NCBI GenBank assembly: GCA_040219275.1
Contig: JAVJSU010000013.1
Span: 1 to 64,000, forward strand
Direction: 5' to 3'
Length of the DNA: 64,000 nt
DNA from: JAVJSU01 sp040219275
GTDB lineage: Bacteria > Chloroflexota > Anaerolineae > Aggregatilineales > Phototrophicaceae
Shown here: positions 1 to 7,913 of the stretch, piece after piece
How the letters are laid out: each line of letters begins with the position of its first letter
Numbering within the stretch: the first letter of the stretch is position 1
The notes under the pieces: model-generated
Database searches by the model: none
Seen by the model: the letters and a program-made list of their open reading frames with translations, nothing else
What the model was told of the DNA's origin: nothing
Made by a program: the position numbers and the translations under genes

Positions 1-228
<228 letters not shown>

Positions 229-365
229 AATTAGGAATTTTTCTTGGGGTCTTACCTATTTCTTTTCTCACTATTCTGTTGTTAAGCTGCGTACTCGCTC
301 TTTTCATTTAGAGACAGTAAAATCGCAGTCACATTTGCTACTGCGACGACTTATCTATTAAATGT

Positions 366-377
366 TGTTTAAGAGCT
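366..377 (-). promoter_or_regulatory. boxA-like antitermination element in the rRNA leader
   Basis: On the minus strand the leader reads AGCTCTTAAACA, close to the boxA consensus of rRNA operons (TGCTCTTTAACA). It lies about 140 bases before the 16S start and downstream of the promoter, where a Nus-factor loading site is expected. The match is good but not perfect, and no boxB was identified. Confidence 0.5.
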
Positions 378-458
378 TGTTTACTGAAGATTTTATTAGC
401 TTATCAAACCGCACCCTAACCTGTCAACCGTCTTTTTCAAATTTGGAAAAGCCGTTTG

Positions 459-489
459 GGTTATATGCCCAAATTTGGGATATATAACC
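459..489. repeat. 31-bp near-perfect palindrome in the rRNA leader
   Basis: A 12-bp perfect palindrome (CCCAAATTTGGG, 468-479) is flanked by complementary arms GGTTATAT and ATATAACC, with one wobble/bulge between core and arms. Nearby copies of CAAATTTGG and CCAAATTTG (438-446 and 469-477) allow an alternative pairing. It sits inside the inferred leader transcript, so it could be an rRNA processing stem or a regulatory hairpin. Confidence 0.75.
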
Positions 490-703
490 TTGTACAGAAT
501 ATATGGGACACAGTTACTTTCGTGATAAGCAACTTCATCTAGCTTGTTAATTTGCGTTGACCACAACTTTACGCTGACACCACTTTCGCATCTATCCGTT
601 CTGAAGGAAACCGACGAACTTGATAGATCGATGTCTGGTTATGTTTGTCATTGTTAAAGTTAGTGTGTGGTTTGCTTTGGCTTTGTTTGCCTGAGCGGGT
701 GGA

Positions 704-732
704 AATATATCACCCCGCCAAAGCAGAGTCAA
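704..732 (-). promoter_or_regulatory. Sigma-70 type promoter of the rRNA operon
   Basis: On the minus strand there is a -35 box TTGACT (727-732), a 17-bp spacer and a -10 box TATATT (704-709). This is close to consensus with ideal spacing, and points towards the 16S gene. Transcription would begin near position 697, giving a leader of about 470 bases. No other strong match was seen in the leader, but a second promoter is not excluded. Confidence 0.8.
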
Positions 733-851
733 GGTCTATTTGTGAAATTTGTCTTTTTTGCCTATTTTAAGCGAATATTTAGTGATTTAATCCCTTCTTA
801 GCACAGACGATGATAGTATTTACGATAAAACAACTTATACAAGGAGTAGCC

Positions 852-1532
852 GTGCGTTATTTCATTCTAGTTCTTATGTGTGGACTATTGGCAGGGTGCG
901 GGTTGATTAGGTCGGATTCCAGCGCAACACGCGATAGTTTGCTGGTGGTGATTAACTATAACGAAGTGGGCGTTGTGTTTAATATGCTGTCCGGCGAACT
1001 CGGCGACCCGCTCGGACCGGGCACATATGTTATCAACCCGTTCACTCAAGAAGTGACTGTTTATTTCATCGGACAACAAGAATACACGATGCGCCACACA
1101 GAAGGCGATCCACAGCCGCATGGTGATTCAATCTCTACTCGTAGCAGTGATGGGCAAGAGATTTATGTGGATGTGTCAGTTCTTTATTCAATTGATCCAG
1201 CAAATGTCAACATCGTGCACGAACGCCTTCAGAATCGTTACGCCGAAAACTTCATCCGTCCAACATTGCGCGGTGTGATGCGAGAAACGGTAGCGACTTT
1301 CACCGCAGAGCAACTTTATGGGGAAGCTCGCGCGACGCTTGAAGCTGATGCACAGGAACGTGTGGCTGAATTGATGGAAGAACAGGGCTTCATTCTGGTT
1401 GACCTGCTTGTCAGAGACATCATATTTACAGCGGAATTTGCACAATCAATGGAGTCCACCTTGATTGCGGAACAGAATGAGCTACGAACCGCTACCGCCG
1501 CCGCGCAAATTACGGCTACCCCATCGCCCTGA
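852..1532 (+). CDS. Lipoprotein with SPFH/prohibitin-type domain, lacking the coiled coil
   Basis: The protein (226 residues from this start) begins with a lipoprotein signal ending in the lipobox LLAGC, with the Cys at residue 16, and continues with an SPFH (stomatin/prohibitin) domain. I chose the GTG at 852 because AAGGAG (841-846) sits 5 bases upstream; an in-frame ATG at 810 would add 14 residues in front of the signal. The middle of the protein is very close to the SPFH gene at 43128-44246, sharing for example the stretches VVFN-LSGELGDP, NIVHERLQNRY and LLVRDI. It stops where that paralogue begins its long Glu/Ala-rich coiled coil, and ends in a short Thr/Ala/Pro tail. Being lipid-anchored outside the membrane would be unusual for this family, whose members normally form membrane-scaffolding oligomers. 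The function is unknown. Confidence 0.85.
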   Translation: MRYFILVLMCGLLAGCGLIRSDSSATRDSLLVVINYNEVGVVFNMLSGELGDPLGPGTYVINPFTQEVTVYFIGQQEYTMRHTEGDPQPHGDSISTRSSDGQEIYVDVSVLYSIDPANVNIVHERLQNRYAENFIRPTLRGVMRETVATFTAEQLYGEARATLEADAQERVAELMEEQGFILVDLLVRDIIFTAEFAQSMESTLIAEQNELRTATAAAQITATPSP

Positions 1533-1683
1533 CGCAAGCACAATAATCACGAAAAAGTTGCCTTAACCGTGTGTGCGATTTACCATCACTTTAGATGGCT
1601 TCTGTATATAAAGTCAGTTCTGGATAAGCAAACTATCGTGATTGACAGTTATTTTTTGGTAAAAGACCATGAGTATCGTAGCT

Positions 1684-1768
1684 TTTGGCTCTTAGCTTTT
1701 AGCAAAAAAAGGTATGTTTTCAAACTAAAGCCAAAGGCTAACAGCTAAAAGCTCTTTTTCGCAGATGT
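1684..1768. repeat. Intergenic inverted repeat (AGCTTTTAGC family)
   Basis: AGCTTTTAGC (1694-1703) and its exact complement GCTAAAAGCT (1744-1753) can pair, and TTTGGCT (1684-1690) pairs with AGCCAAA (1729-1735), so two alternative folds exist. The 20 bases at 1749-1768 occur identically at 27682-27701. TTTAGCTTTTAGC recurs near 47335. It looks like a dispersed non-coding repeat in the 295-base gap between genes. Confidence 0.6.
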
Positions 1769-1827
1769 TCACCCTAAACAGAATTCAGATTATATAGTGT
1801 AGGCTTTGGGAAAATACGGGAAATTAA

Positions 1828-2844
1828 ATGATGTTGAGTATAGATGATTTTAAAGCACGGCTAGAATCTTTCTTGACGGATGAACTGGATAGAAACGCGC
1901 TCGTCACGGGGATGACTCCGCTAGCTGGCGGTGCATCGCGGGATAGTTGGGCGATCAGCGTGGATGCGGAAGGCGACCTGTATCAATTTGTCGTCCGGCG
2001 CGATCTACCGACCAACATGAGCGAAAACGCCCTCACACGCGAAGAAGAATATCGCCTGATGGACTTAGCCTATCAGAGTGGCGTGAAAGTGGCTCAGGTG
2101 CGCTGGCATAGCAACAATCCTGAAATCCTCGAAATGCCCTTCTTCGTGATGGATTTCGTGGACGGCATCTCTATCGGGCGCAAGGTCATCACCGAACCCG
2201 CGCTGGTAGGGGCGCGTCAGGTGTTGCCGGAACACATGGCGGAGCAATTGGCGCTCATCCATAAAATGGATGCGTCCACGCTGGACTTTCTGCCACGTCC
2301 GCCGGAAGGCTTGACTCCGGCGCATGAAGCGGTCAACCAGATGTACGCCGTGCTGGATTCGCTCGGTGTGAATTCGCCCCCGTTTGAATTCGCGCTCCGG
2401 TGGGCGGCGCAACATCTGCCCCATAACCCGGACATCACGTTTGTGCATGGGGATTTTCGCATCGGCAATTTGCTGGTCGATGAGCACGGGTTGGCGGCGG
2501 TTATCGACTGGGAATTTTCGCACATCGGCGACCCGAACGAAGAAATCGGCTATTTGTGTATGCGGGATTGGCGCTTCGGCAACGATCATCTGCACGCGGG
2601 CGGGTTATGTGAGCGCGAACGGTTCATCCGTGCCTACGAAGGATTCAGCGGGCGGACTGTGGATCGGAGTGCGGTGGATTGGTGGGAGATCGTCGGCAAT
2701 ATTCGCTGGGGGATTATCTGCCTCGCACAGGCAGACCGTCACCTGAGCGGCAAAGATCCGAGTGTTGAGCTAGCGAGTCTGGGTCGCCGGAGCGCGGAAA
2801 TGCAACTCGAAGCACTGCGCCTGATTGAAAAAGTGGGGTATTAG
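1828..2844 (+). CDS. Aminoglycoside-phosphotransferase-fold kinase (APH/ACAD10-11 type)
   Basis: The 338-residue protein has the APH fold: a Gly-rich nucleotide loop near residue 33 (LAGGASRDSW), an FVVRR strand near residue 54, the catalytic loop HGDFRIGN with Asp209 and Asn214, and the metal-binding IDWE with Asp227. The motif spacing is that of the APH-like kinases related to the N-terminal domain of ACAD10/ACAD11, which phosphorylate small hydroxylated metabolites, rather than of antibiotic-resistance enzymes. The real substrate cannot be read from the sequence. Two adjacent ATG codons (1828 and 1831) are both possible starts, with no clear ribosome-binding site. Its stop codon overlaps by four bases the end of the convergent DUF433 gene. 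Confidence 0.85.
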   Translation: MMLSIDDFKARLESFLTDELDRNALVTGMTPLAGGASRDSWAISVDAEGDLYQFVVRRDLPTNMSENALTREEEYRLMDLAYQSGVKVAQVRWHSNNPEILEMPFFVMDFVDGISIGRKVITEPALVGARQVLPEHMAEQLALIHKMDASTLDFLPRPPEGLTPAHEAVNQMYAVLDSLGVNSPPFEFALRWAAQHLPHNPDITFVHGDFRIGNLLVDEHGLAAVIDWEFSHIGDPNEEIGYLCMRDWRFGNDHLHAGGLCERERFIRAYEGFSGRTVDRSAVDWWEIVGNIRWGIICLAQADRHLSGKDPSVELASLGRRSAEMQLEALRLIEKVGY

Positions 2845-3140
2845 CTATCCCTTTCGGCGTTGCGGGCGGCGATTTTGGCTTTGAGCTTGTCGAGTGAGGT
2901 GCCGTGGCGTTTGATGTAATCCAGATTTTCCTGATACTCAGCATCAAGCGCGTCTTTATTGTCGTAATAATAGGCTAACGCGGCATGAACTTCTGAGGGC
3001 ATTAGAGTGTACTGCGCCATGATCTCTTCAAAGGTGTTCTCGCCATCAATATAGGCTCGTGCTACCATTTTCGCTTTGACCGCACGCCCGACAATGTAGG
3101 CTGTGCCGTCACGGATTTCAATGTGATTGACTACTTGCAT
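2841..3140 (-). CDS. DUF433 family antitoxin (copy 2)
   Basis: This 99-residue protein belongs to the DUF433 (VapB45-like) family, whose members are usually antitoxins with a winged-helix DNA-binding part. The core reads AKMVARAY, EIMAQYTL and EVHAALAYYYD. It starts 9 bases after the stop of the DUF5615 toxin gene, so it is the downstream gene of the pair. It is plainly a paralogue of the DUF433 protein at 3600-3902: both end with a near-identical LDKLKAKIAARNA tail. It probably neutralises the neighbouring PIN-like toxin and may repress the operon. Function is inferred from the family; no activity can be seen directly. Confidence 0.85.
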   Translation of the reverse strand: MQVVNHIEIRDGTAYIVGRAVKAKMVARAYIDGENTFEEIMAQYTLMPSEVHAALAYYYDNKDALDAEYQENLDYIKRHGTSLDKLKAKIAARNAERDS

Positions 3141-3149
3141 GATTTATTC

Positions 3150-3515
3150 TCACGTAATATACAAAACTTGATTTTCAATATCGTCTTCAATCGTTGCCGC
3201 ACCACCGTTTACCAACTCGACGATTTCTACACAATATTTAATAATGATACCTATTGCAGAAATATCTGTGCGAGAGCTGTAAAAGATGCTAGTGTGTTTC
3301 CGATTTTCTTTTTTCCATTGGTCATCTAATTTAGCGAAATCATCGTCTTTGGTAATGACCGATAAGCCGTGCTCCACAGCATACGCCAGATGATCTTTAT
3401 CTTCTGCCTCAGCCATACCAACTTCTTCACAGCGCACAACCTCAATGCCACGTTCACGCAATTGAATTGCAACCTGCTTCGGAATATGGGTATCGGTGTA
3501 GAACTTTAGGCTCAT
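3150..3515 (-). CDS. DUF5615 family PIN-like toxin
   Basis: The 121-residue protein starts with FYTDTHIPKQVAIQLRERG, the acidic-residue beginning typical of DUF5615 (VapC45/Mut7-C-like) PIN-fold proteins. Acidic residues of the putative nuclease site are visible at the N-terminal TDTH, in EDKDHL and in the TKDDDF motif. PIN-type toxins are RNases held in check by their antitoxin. The gene lies between two DUF433 antitoxin genes on the same strand, with 9 bases to the downstream one and 84 to the upstream one. The C-terminal 40 residues diverge from the usual short family form and their role is unclear. Confidence 0.85.
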   Translation of the reverse strand: MSLKFYTDTHIPKQVAIQLRERGIEVVRCEEVGMAEAEDKDHLAYAVEHGLSVITKDDDFAKLDDQWKKENRKHTSIFYSSRTDISAIGIIIKYCVEIVELVNGGAATIEDDIENQVLYIT

Positions 3516-3599
3516 TTTATCACGAACTCATCACACTTAATTTCAAAAGATCTCTTCCTAAATTATGCATGATAAGGTGTAGATTAAGGTTTCCAAGCC

Positions 3600-3902
3600 C
3601 TATACATCACTTCCGGCGTTGCGTGCGGCGATTTTGGCTTTGAGCTTGTCGAGCGTAATGGCTTCATCGCGGAATGCTTCGACGGTTTGTGCATATTCCG
3701 CGTCTAGTTCCTCTTGATGGTCGTAATAATAGGCGATTGCCGAGTGGACTTCTGCCGCTGTTAATTCATAATGCACCATAATTTCGTCGACAGGCACATT
3801 TTCCCAGACATATTTTCGGGCGACCATTTTTGCTTTCAGATGCCCGTGTCCGCGAATTACCGCGTGTCCATCTTTGATTTCAACGTGATTGATAATTTTC
3901 AT
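3600..3902 (-). CDS. DUF433 family antitoxin (copy 1)
   Basis: A 100-residue DUF433 protein and paralogue of the one at 2841-3140. Conserved blocks include LKAKMVARKY, DEIMVHYEL, EVHSAIAYYYD and the TLDKLKAKIAARNA tail. It is first in the likely transcript, ahead of the DUF5615 toxin, which matches the common antitoxin-toxin order of this family. AGGA precedes the ATG at very short distance. The upstream gap carries a copy of a dispersed repeat that touches the end of the next gene. Whether this copy or the downstream copy is the partner of the toxin cannot be told from sequence. Confidence 0.83.
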   Translation of the reverse strand: MKIINHVEIKDGHAVIRGHGHLKAKMVARKYVWENVPVDEIMVHYELTAAEVHSAIAYYYDHQEELDAEYAQTVEAFRDEAITLDKLKAKIAARNAGSDV

Positions 3903-3927
3903 TTCCTAATTCGCAAGTCTCTATAAG

Positions 3928-3977
3928 AAAAATTTCTTTGCGCCTTCGTGTCTCTGAGTCTTTGCGTTACGCTTTTT
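3928..3977. repeat. Dispersed repeat, family A (TTTGCG...GTTACGCTTTTT)
   Basis: The stretch reads TTTGCGCCTTCGTGTCTCTG then TTTGCGTTACGCTTTTT. Related copies in either orientation lie at about 9386-9442, 27567-27660, 42965-43045, 58547-58590 and, shorter, 60556-60580. The element contains no open gene and here abuts the stop codon of the TadBC fusion gene. Confidence 0.7.
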
Positions 3978-6900
3978 ACCCCGCGAACATACGGGCGATG
4001 ATGGGCGCGATCAGCCACAGATTGATGCCCGGCACGAACAAAAATAGCGAGAGTTGATCCATAATCTGATTGTTGGTGCTGACTTTGTTCTCAAAACGAC
4101 GCTTCCATGCGGTGCGGATTTGATCGGATTGCAGTCGCATGGTGCGGGCGAGGCTGACACCGAGTTGGTCGGATTGGATGATCGCCGCGACGAACGAATC
4201 AACCTCGCTGACGTTCAGCCGTTGCCCCATATCACGCATGGCGACGCGCCGTAATTTGCCCAGTTGAATCTCCCGCAGGACGCGCCCGAAGGCAAACGCC
4301 AGTTCGTTATCCCACTTATCATAGACTTTGCCCATTGCGCTATCAAAGCCTAAGCCGGCTTCCATACAGATCACCAGCAGATCGAGCGCGTCCGGCAGTG
4401 CCATGCGGATTTGTTCTTGCTTGCGTTTGATCTGATTATAACGGCGCAGAGGCGGGATAAAATAACCGATGACCGCGCCGGTGAGTCCGTAGGCGGCGAT
4501 TGTCAGGGGAGATGCGTTCGCATTGATGCCGAGCCACACGGCAAGCACACTCAACACCAGCGCCCACAGCATACACCGCGCATAAAATCGGACGGTACTT
4601 TCATCTATATAAGAAGCGTCTTCATTAGATGACGGCGATGAAGTGGAAATTTTACCGATCAGCGATTCGACCAAGCCTTTGGCAGGCGCAAGGTAAAACA
4701 GAACGCGCAGAACGACATTGATCGGTTGCAAACAGAGCGCGACAAGGCGGACATCAACCAATGATTGCACGTTGTTGCGGCGCGATTGCCACGCCCGCCA
4801 CAGTACAGCGCCTATGATGGAAACCGTTAGTCCTGCACCGACGATTATCAGCACAGTTTGGGACGACAGATTGATCGCATCGCTGAATTTCGCCGGAAGG
4901 GTTGAGAGGTCGCCATCGGTGAAGACAGCAGTCGCCACCACCGGAATTGAAAGCGATAAGCCGAGAATCGCGTGATCGCTGATAATCACGAAGAGCATCA
5001 AGCCGAGCCACAATACCAGCAGAGGCGACGTGCCGAGCGCAAAAATCAGGCTGATGAGCGCCATGCCGATGCCGAGATCAAAGAGGTTATCACGCCGGAG
5101 CACCCAGAAATTATCGGCGGAGACGCTTGTGCGGCGCAACACATGATTGATATTGGCACTAAACGTCAGCGTAATGGCGATGAGTGTGTAGCCCATCAAT
5201 AACGCCAATTGTCCGGTGATGGTCGTGAGGGCTTGCTCAAAATAGGGCGTGAAGATCACCGTTTGCAAGAGGGGTAGAAGCGCGGCGATGACAAAAAAGG
5301 TGCGATAGCGTGCCTTGACCTGTGTCGCTGTTTCGCCCGCAAGTTTGATGCGCTCGCGGATGGTATAGCCGATGATGTCCAGAATTTCCGCCAGATTACC
5401 GCCGACTTCGTGCTGAATATTGACGGCGGTCAGCACAAAATCGAGGTCTTCGTCGTCCACGCGTTCCAGCAAGTGGTTATACGCCTCTTCAATCTGAACG
5501 CCGACCAGTAACTCCTGCACGGTGCGCTTGAATTCCGTCGCGGTGGGTTCGGGGGCATCCCGTGCGATGCTTTCCAGCGCCTGCAAACCACTATAACCGG
5601 TACGCAAGGCATTCACCCACAAGCCGAGCGTATCCGGCAATTGAGTCTTGAAGCGAGTCACGCGGTTGCTGATGGCGAACGCTGTGTACAGTTGTGGCAG
5701 AGACAATCCGACCACGCCGAGCAGAATCGCCGTCACCTGTTGCCCGCCGGAGAGCACCAGAATAAAAACATAGAGCGAAAGCGCGCTCAAGAGATGCAGG
5801 GTGGCAAATTGAGTCAGGCTGAGTTCCTGCCCTGCCAATTGAACCAGATGAAGTTGGCGTTTCCAGCGGCGTGAAAACCAGCGATTGTCCAGAAACGAGT
5901 CCATGTTCGACAGGAGTCGGCGCGAGTTGCCCCTTCCGGCAATCATATCGCCATTCGTCTGCGGGCGTGGCAGGAAGGTTTCCGTCTGGCTGATTTGCTC
6001 AAGGCGGACTTCCAACGCAGTCGCGCCCAGCCAATCGCGGCGGATCAAGACTATTGCAGAGATCAAGCTCAGCACGCCGAACACCAGCAGACCGAGACTG
6101 ACCACAGAAACGGATGTACCAATCAGCGAAATGCCCGCCACCGTCACGCTGATTAACCCGATAGCCAGCAAGATCAAATCACGCCACAGCAACAGCCGAT
6201 CACGTAACCATGCCCCCCCGCGTTGCCAGATGGAATCGGCTGGGAGCGCAACCGTCGCAGTGTCGTCAAAGCTGAGTGTTTCCGGCGTATCGACCAATTC
6301 CAGATAGAGAGGCTGAAAAACCGCCGCGGCGATGGACTCGATGGATTCGACGGAGTCTTCCTGCGTCTTTAGCAAAAAGAAACGCCCATCAAAGCGAAAT
6401 TCGAGTTCGACATCCGGCAAGAACACCACATCGCCGCGCTTGAACTCGCTAAATTTCTGCGGATACAGAAACAATTCATCGTCATCAAAGTTATTGAGCC
6501 AGCCGCCATCGTCCTCAAGCTCAACCAGATCAGGATCGGAATCCGTTATCAGCATCATTTTCTCGACGGCGTTGTTGATGGCTTCCGTCCAGATGTCGTC
6601 TAATTCCTCAATGGTTTCGGCATCTTCGGGCGATGGCAGGTCGGATTCATCAGTTGCGTTATCCGGCATGGCGGAATTGAATACTCCGTTGCCCTGCTCC
6701 TCGTCCCGATCATCAATCTCAGCGACATAATCGTCTAGCCAATCTGCCATTGCATCGTTTTCATGATGGATTGTGTTCTCATCCAATGTGTTGATATACG
6801 CGCCGAAGGGATCGTTGACGGTTGGCGTATTTTCTTCTGATTCATCCGTTGATTCCCCTGCGGAGTCGTGCGCCTGTTCGTCCTTTGGGCTGGAATTGTG

Positions 6901-7524
6901 TTGCTTGTGCTGAACATTTTGCAGATCGTCCGGGCTGATGCTCTGCATCCAGTCGTAGGTTGCTTCCGCATCGTCGGGAGAATCATCAACCAGATACTTG
7001 CCGGGTAATTGGCGCAACCAATCGAATGGATCGGCATTGTCATCAAAGCGGATCGGCTCAGTGGAGGTATCTGTGTCGGAATCGTCCTCTAACCAGTCGG
7101 GTTTGCTGAGTGGCTCGGTGGGGCGTTCGGTGATGCGCGGATTGTTGAGATCATCCGTCACGGGAACGGGTTTTTCGGGGTCGAACAATTCAGTATCCGG
7201 CAAAGGCTTTTTCGGCGGGCGGTCATCATTTGATTGATCGGCTTTGAGGCGTGCAAGTTCCGTCTGCACGACATCCGCTAGATTGTTATTGAGCATCCCC
7301 GCCGAAAGCATCGCCTCTAATGGGCTGATCGCCTCCCGCGCATTGACCTTCCCCAACGCCTGCACAATCGCAATTTTGACGCGCGCTTCGCTTTCGTCTT
7401 GCAGGATTATTAGCAGGGTAGCAACCACATCCGCATCATAAAATAGACCGAGTGCACGTGCCGCCTGCTCTCGCGTACGCGGATTCACATCATGGATGAG
7501 TTGCCGGGCTTCGTCAAAATTCAT
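3976..7524 (-). CDS. HEAT-repeat / TadB-like / TadC-like fusion protein (Tad pilus platform)
   Basis: This 1182-residue protein appears to join parts that are normally separate. Residues 1-105 resemble HEAT/PBS-lyase repeats. Residues about 105-345 are a long acidic, low-complexity linker. About 350-430 is a compact beta-rich segment, and 445-495 holds two membrane helices. A first type II secretion F domain starts near residue 625 (QLPDTLGLWVNALRTG), matching TadB, and a second near 1040 (LPDALDLLVICMEAGLGFD), matching TadC, with several helices between. TadB and TadC together form the inner-membrane platform that assembles Flp pili, driven by the ATPase TadA. No tadA, tadZ or secretin gene is next to it. 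The cytoplasmic HEAT and acidic part could dock a partner. A Flp pilin (31351-31500) and a larger pilin-like protein (36026-36787) in the window are possible substrates. The start has no clear ribosome-binding site. Confidence 0.82.
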   Translation of the reverse strand: MNFDEARQLIHDVNPRTREQAARALGLFYDADVVATLLIILQDESEARVKIAIVQALGKVNAREAISPLEAMLSAGMLNNNLADVVQTELARLKADQSNDDRPPKKPLPDTELFDPEKPVPVTDDLNNPRITERPTEPLSKPDWLEDDSDTDTSTEPIRFDDNADPFDWLRQLPGKYLVDDSPDDAEATYDWMQSISPDDLQNVQHKQHNSSPKDEQAHDSAGESTDESEENTPTVNDPFGAYINTLDENTIHHENDAMADWLDDYVAEIDDRDEEQGNGVFNSAMPDNATDESDLPSPEDAETIEELDDIWTEAINNAVEKMMLITDSDPDLVELEDDGGWLNNFDDDELFLYPQKFSEFKRGDVVFLPDVELEFRFDGRFFLLKTQEDSVESIESIAAAVFQPLYLELVDTPETLSFDDTATVALPADSIWQRGGAWLRDRLLLWRDLILLAIGLISVTVAGISLIGTSVSVVSLGLLVFGVLSLISAIVLIRRDWLGATALEVRLEQISQTETFLPRPQTNGDMIAGRGNSRRLLSNMDSFLDNRWFSRRWKRQLHLVQLAGQELSLTQFATLHLLSALSLYVFILVLSGGQQVTAILLGVVGLSLPQLYTAFAISNRVTRFKTQLPDTLGLWVNALRTGYSGLQALESIARDAPEPTATEFKRTVQELLVGVQIEEAYNHLLERVDDEDLDFVLTAVNIQHEVGGNLAEILDIIGYTIRERIKLAGETATQVKARYRTFFVIAALLPLLQTVIFTPYFEQALTTITGQLALLMGYTLIAITLTFSANINHVLRRTSVSADNFWVLRRDNLFDLGIGMALISLIFALGTSPLLVLWLGLMLFVIISDHAILGLSLSIPVVATAVFTDGDLSTLPAKFSDAINLSSQTVLIIVGAGLTVSIIGAVLWRAWQSRRNNVQSLVDVRLVALCLQPINVVLRVLFYLAPAKGLVESLIGKISTSSPSSNEDASYIDESTVRFYARCMLWALVLSVLAVWLGINANASPLTIAAYGLTGAVIGYFIPPLRRYNQIKRKQEQIRMALPDALDLLVICMEAGLGFDSAMGKVYDKWDNELAFAFGRVLREIQLGKLRRVAMRDMGQRLNVSEVDSFVAAIIQSDQLGVSLARTMRLQSDQIRTAWKRRFENKVSTNNQIMDQLSLFLFVPGINLWLIAPIIARMFAG

Positions 7525-7913
7525 AGGGGTTGTTTTAGGATCGCTCGCTCTGACTTTAACATTCTATCTTCATTTTATAACAGATGTTGGACTGATGCCG
7601 AATGACAAACCGCCTACTAACGGCGATCTCCTTGGGAAGCGCAGGCAACTATGGTGGCTTGAATATTTCATTGTGACTCAATTGTCAAATCGTGGATTTA
7701 ACCCGTAACCTTATTGATGAATGGACGGTATACACAGCATAGTTGTTTTCTTTTGTAGTGCTGGTCGTTGCGCTGTTGGTTCTCCCCCAGAACTGTGCAA
7801 CCGCCGGCACTATTGCTTTGTATCGCCTGCCGACGCTTTAATTCACCTGCGAGATGGAGTATAGTTAAGCGCAATTACGGGCGGATTAAAAAGTTTATGG
7901 AGCATTTATCGTT
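7525..7913. other. Intergenic region between divergent genes
   Basis: The 389 bases separate the Tad fusion gene (minus) and map (plus), so promoters for both should lie here. I see no convincing -35/-10 pair, hairpin terminator or coding remnant. Confidence 0.5.

Noticed and set aside
885..1445. Minus-strand frames inside the SPFH lipoprotein gene
   Set aside because: They lie wholly opposite a well-supported gene with known motifs and have no ribosome-binding site or recognisable protein features.
2065..2595. A 176-codon minus-strand frame inside the APH-type kinase gene
   Set aside because: It is the antisense shadow of the kinase; its composition (His/Arg/Gln-rich) is an artefact of the reverse frame.
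1828..2844. Antibiotic-resistance aminoglycoside phosphotransferase
   Set aside because: The APH fold is clear, but the motif set is closer to the metabolic ACAD10/11-type kinases; nothing supports an antibiotic substrate.
4754..6730. Several long frames on both strands within the Tad fusion gene
   Set aside because: The fusion frame is continuous over 1182 codons with clear domains; the others show Ser/Arg-rich shadow composition and no motifs.
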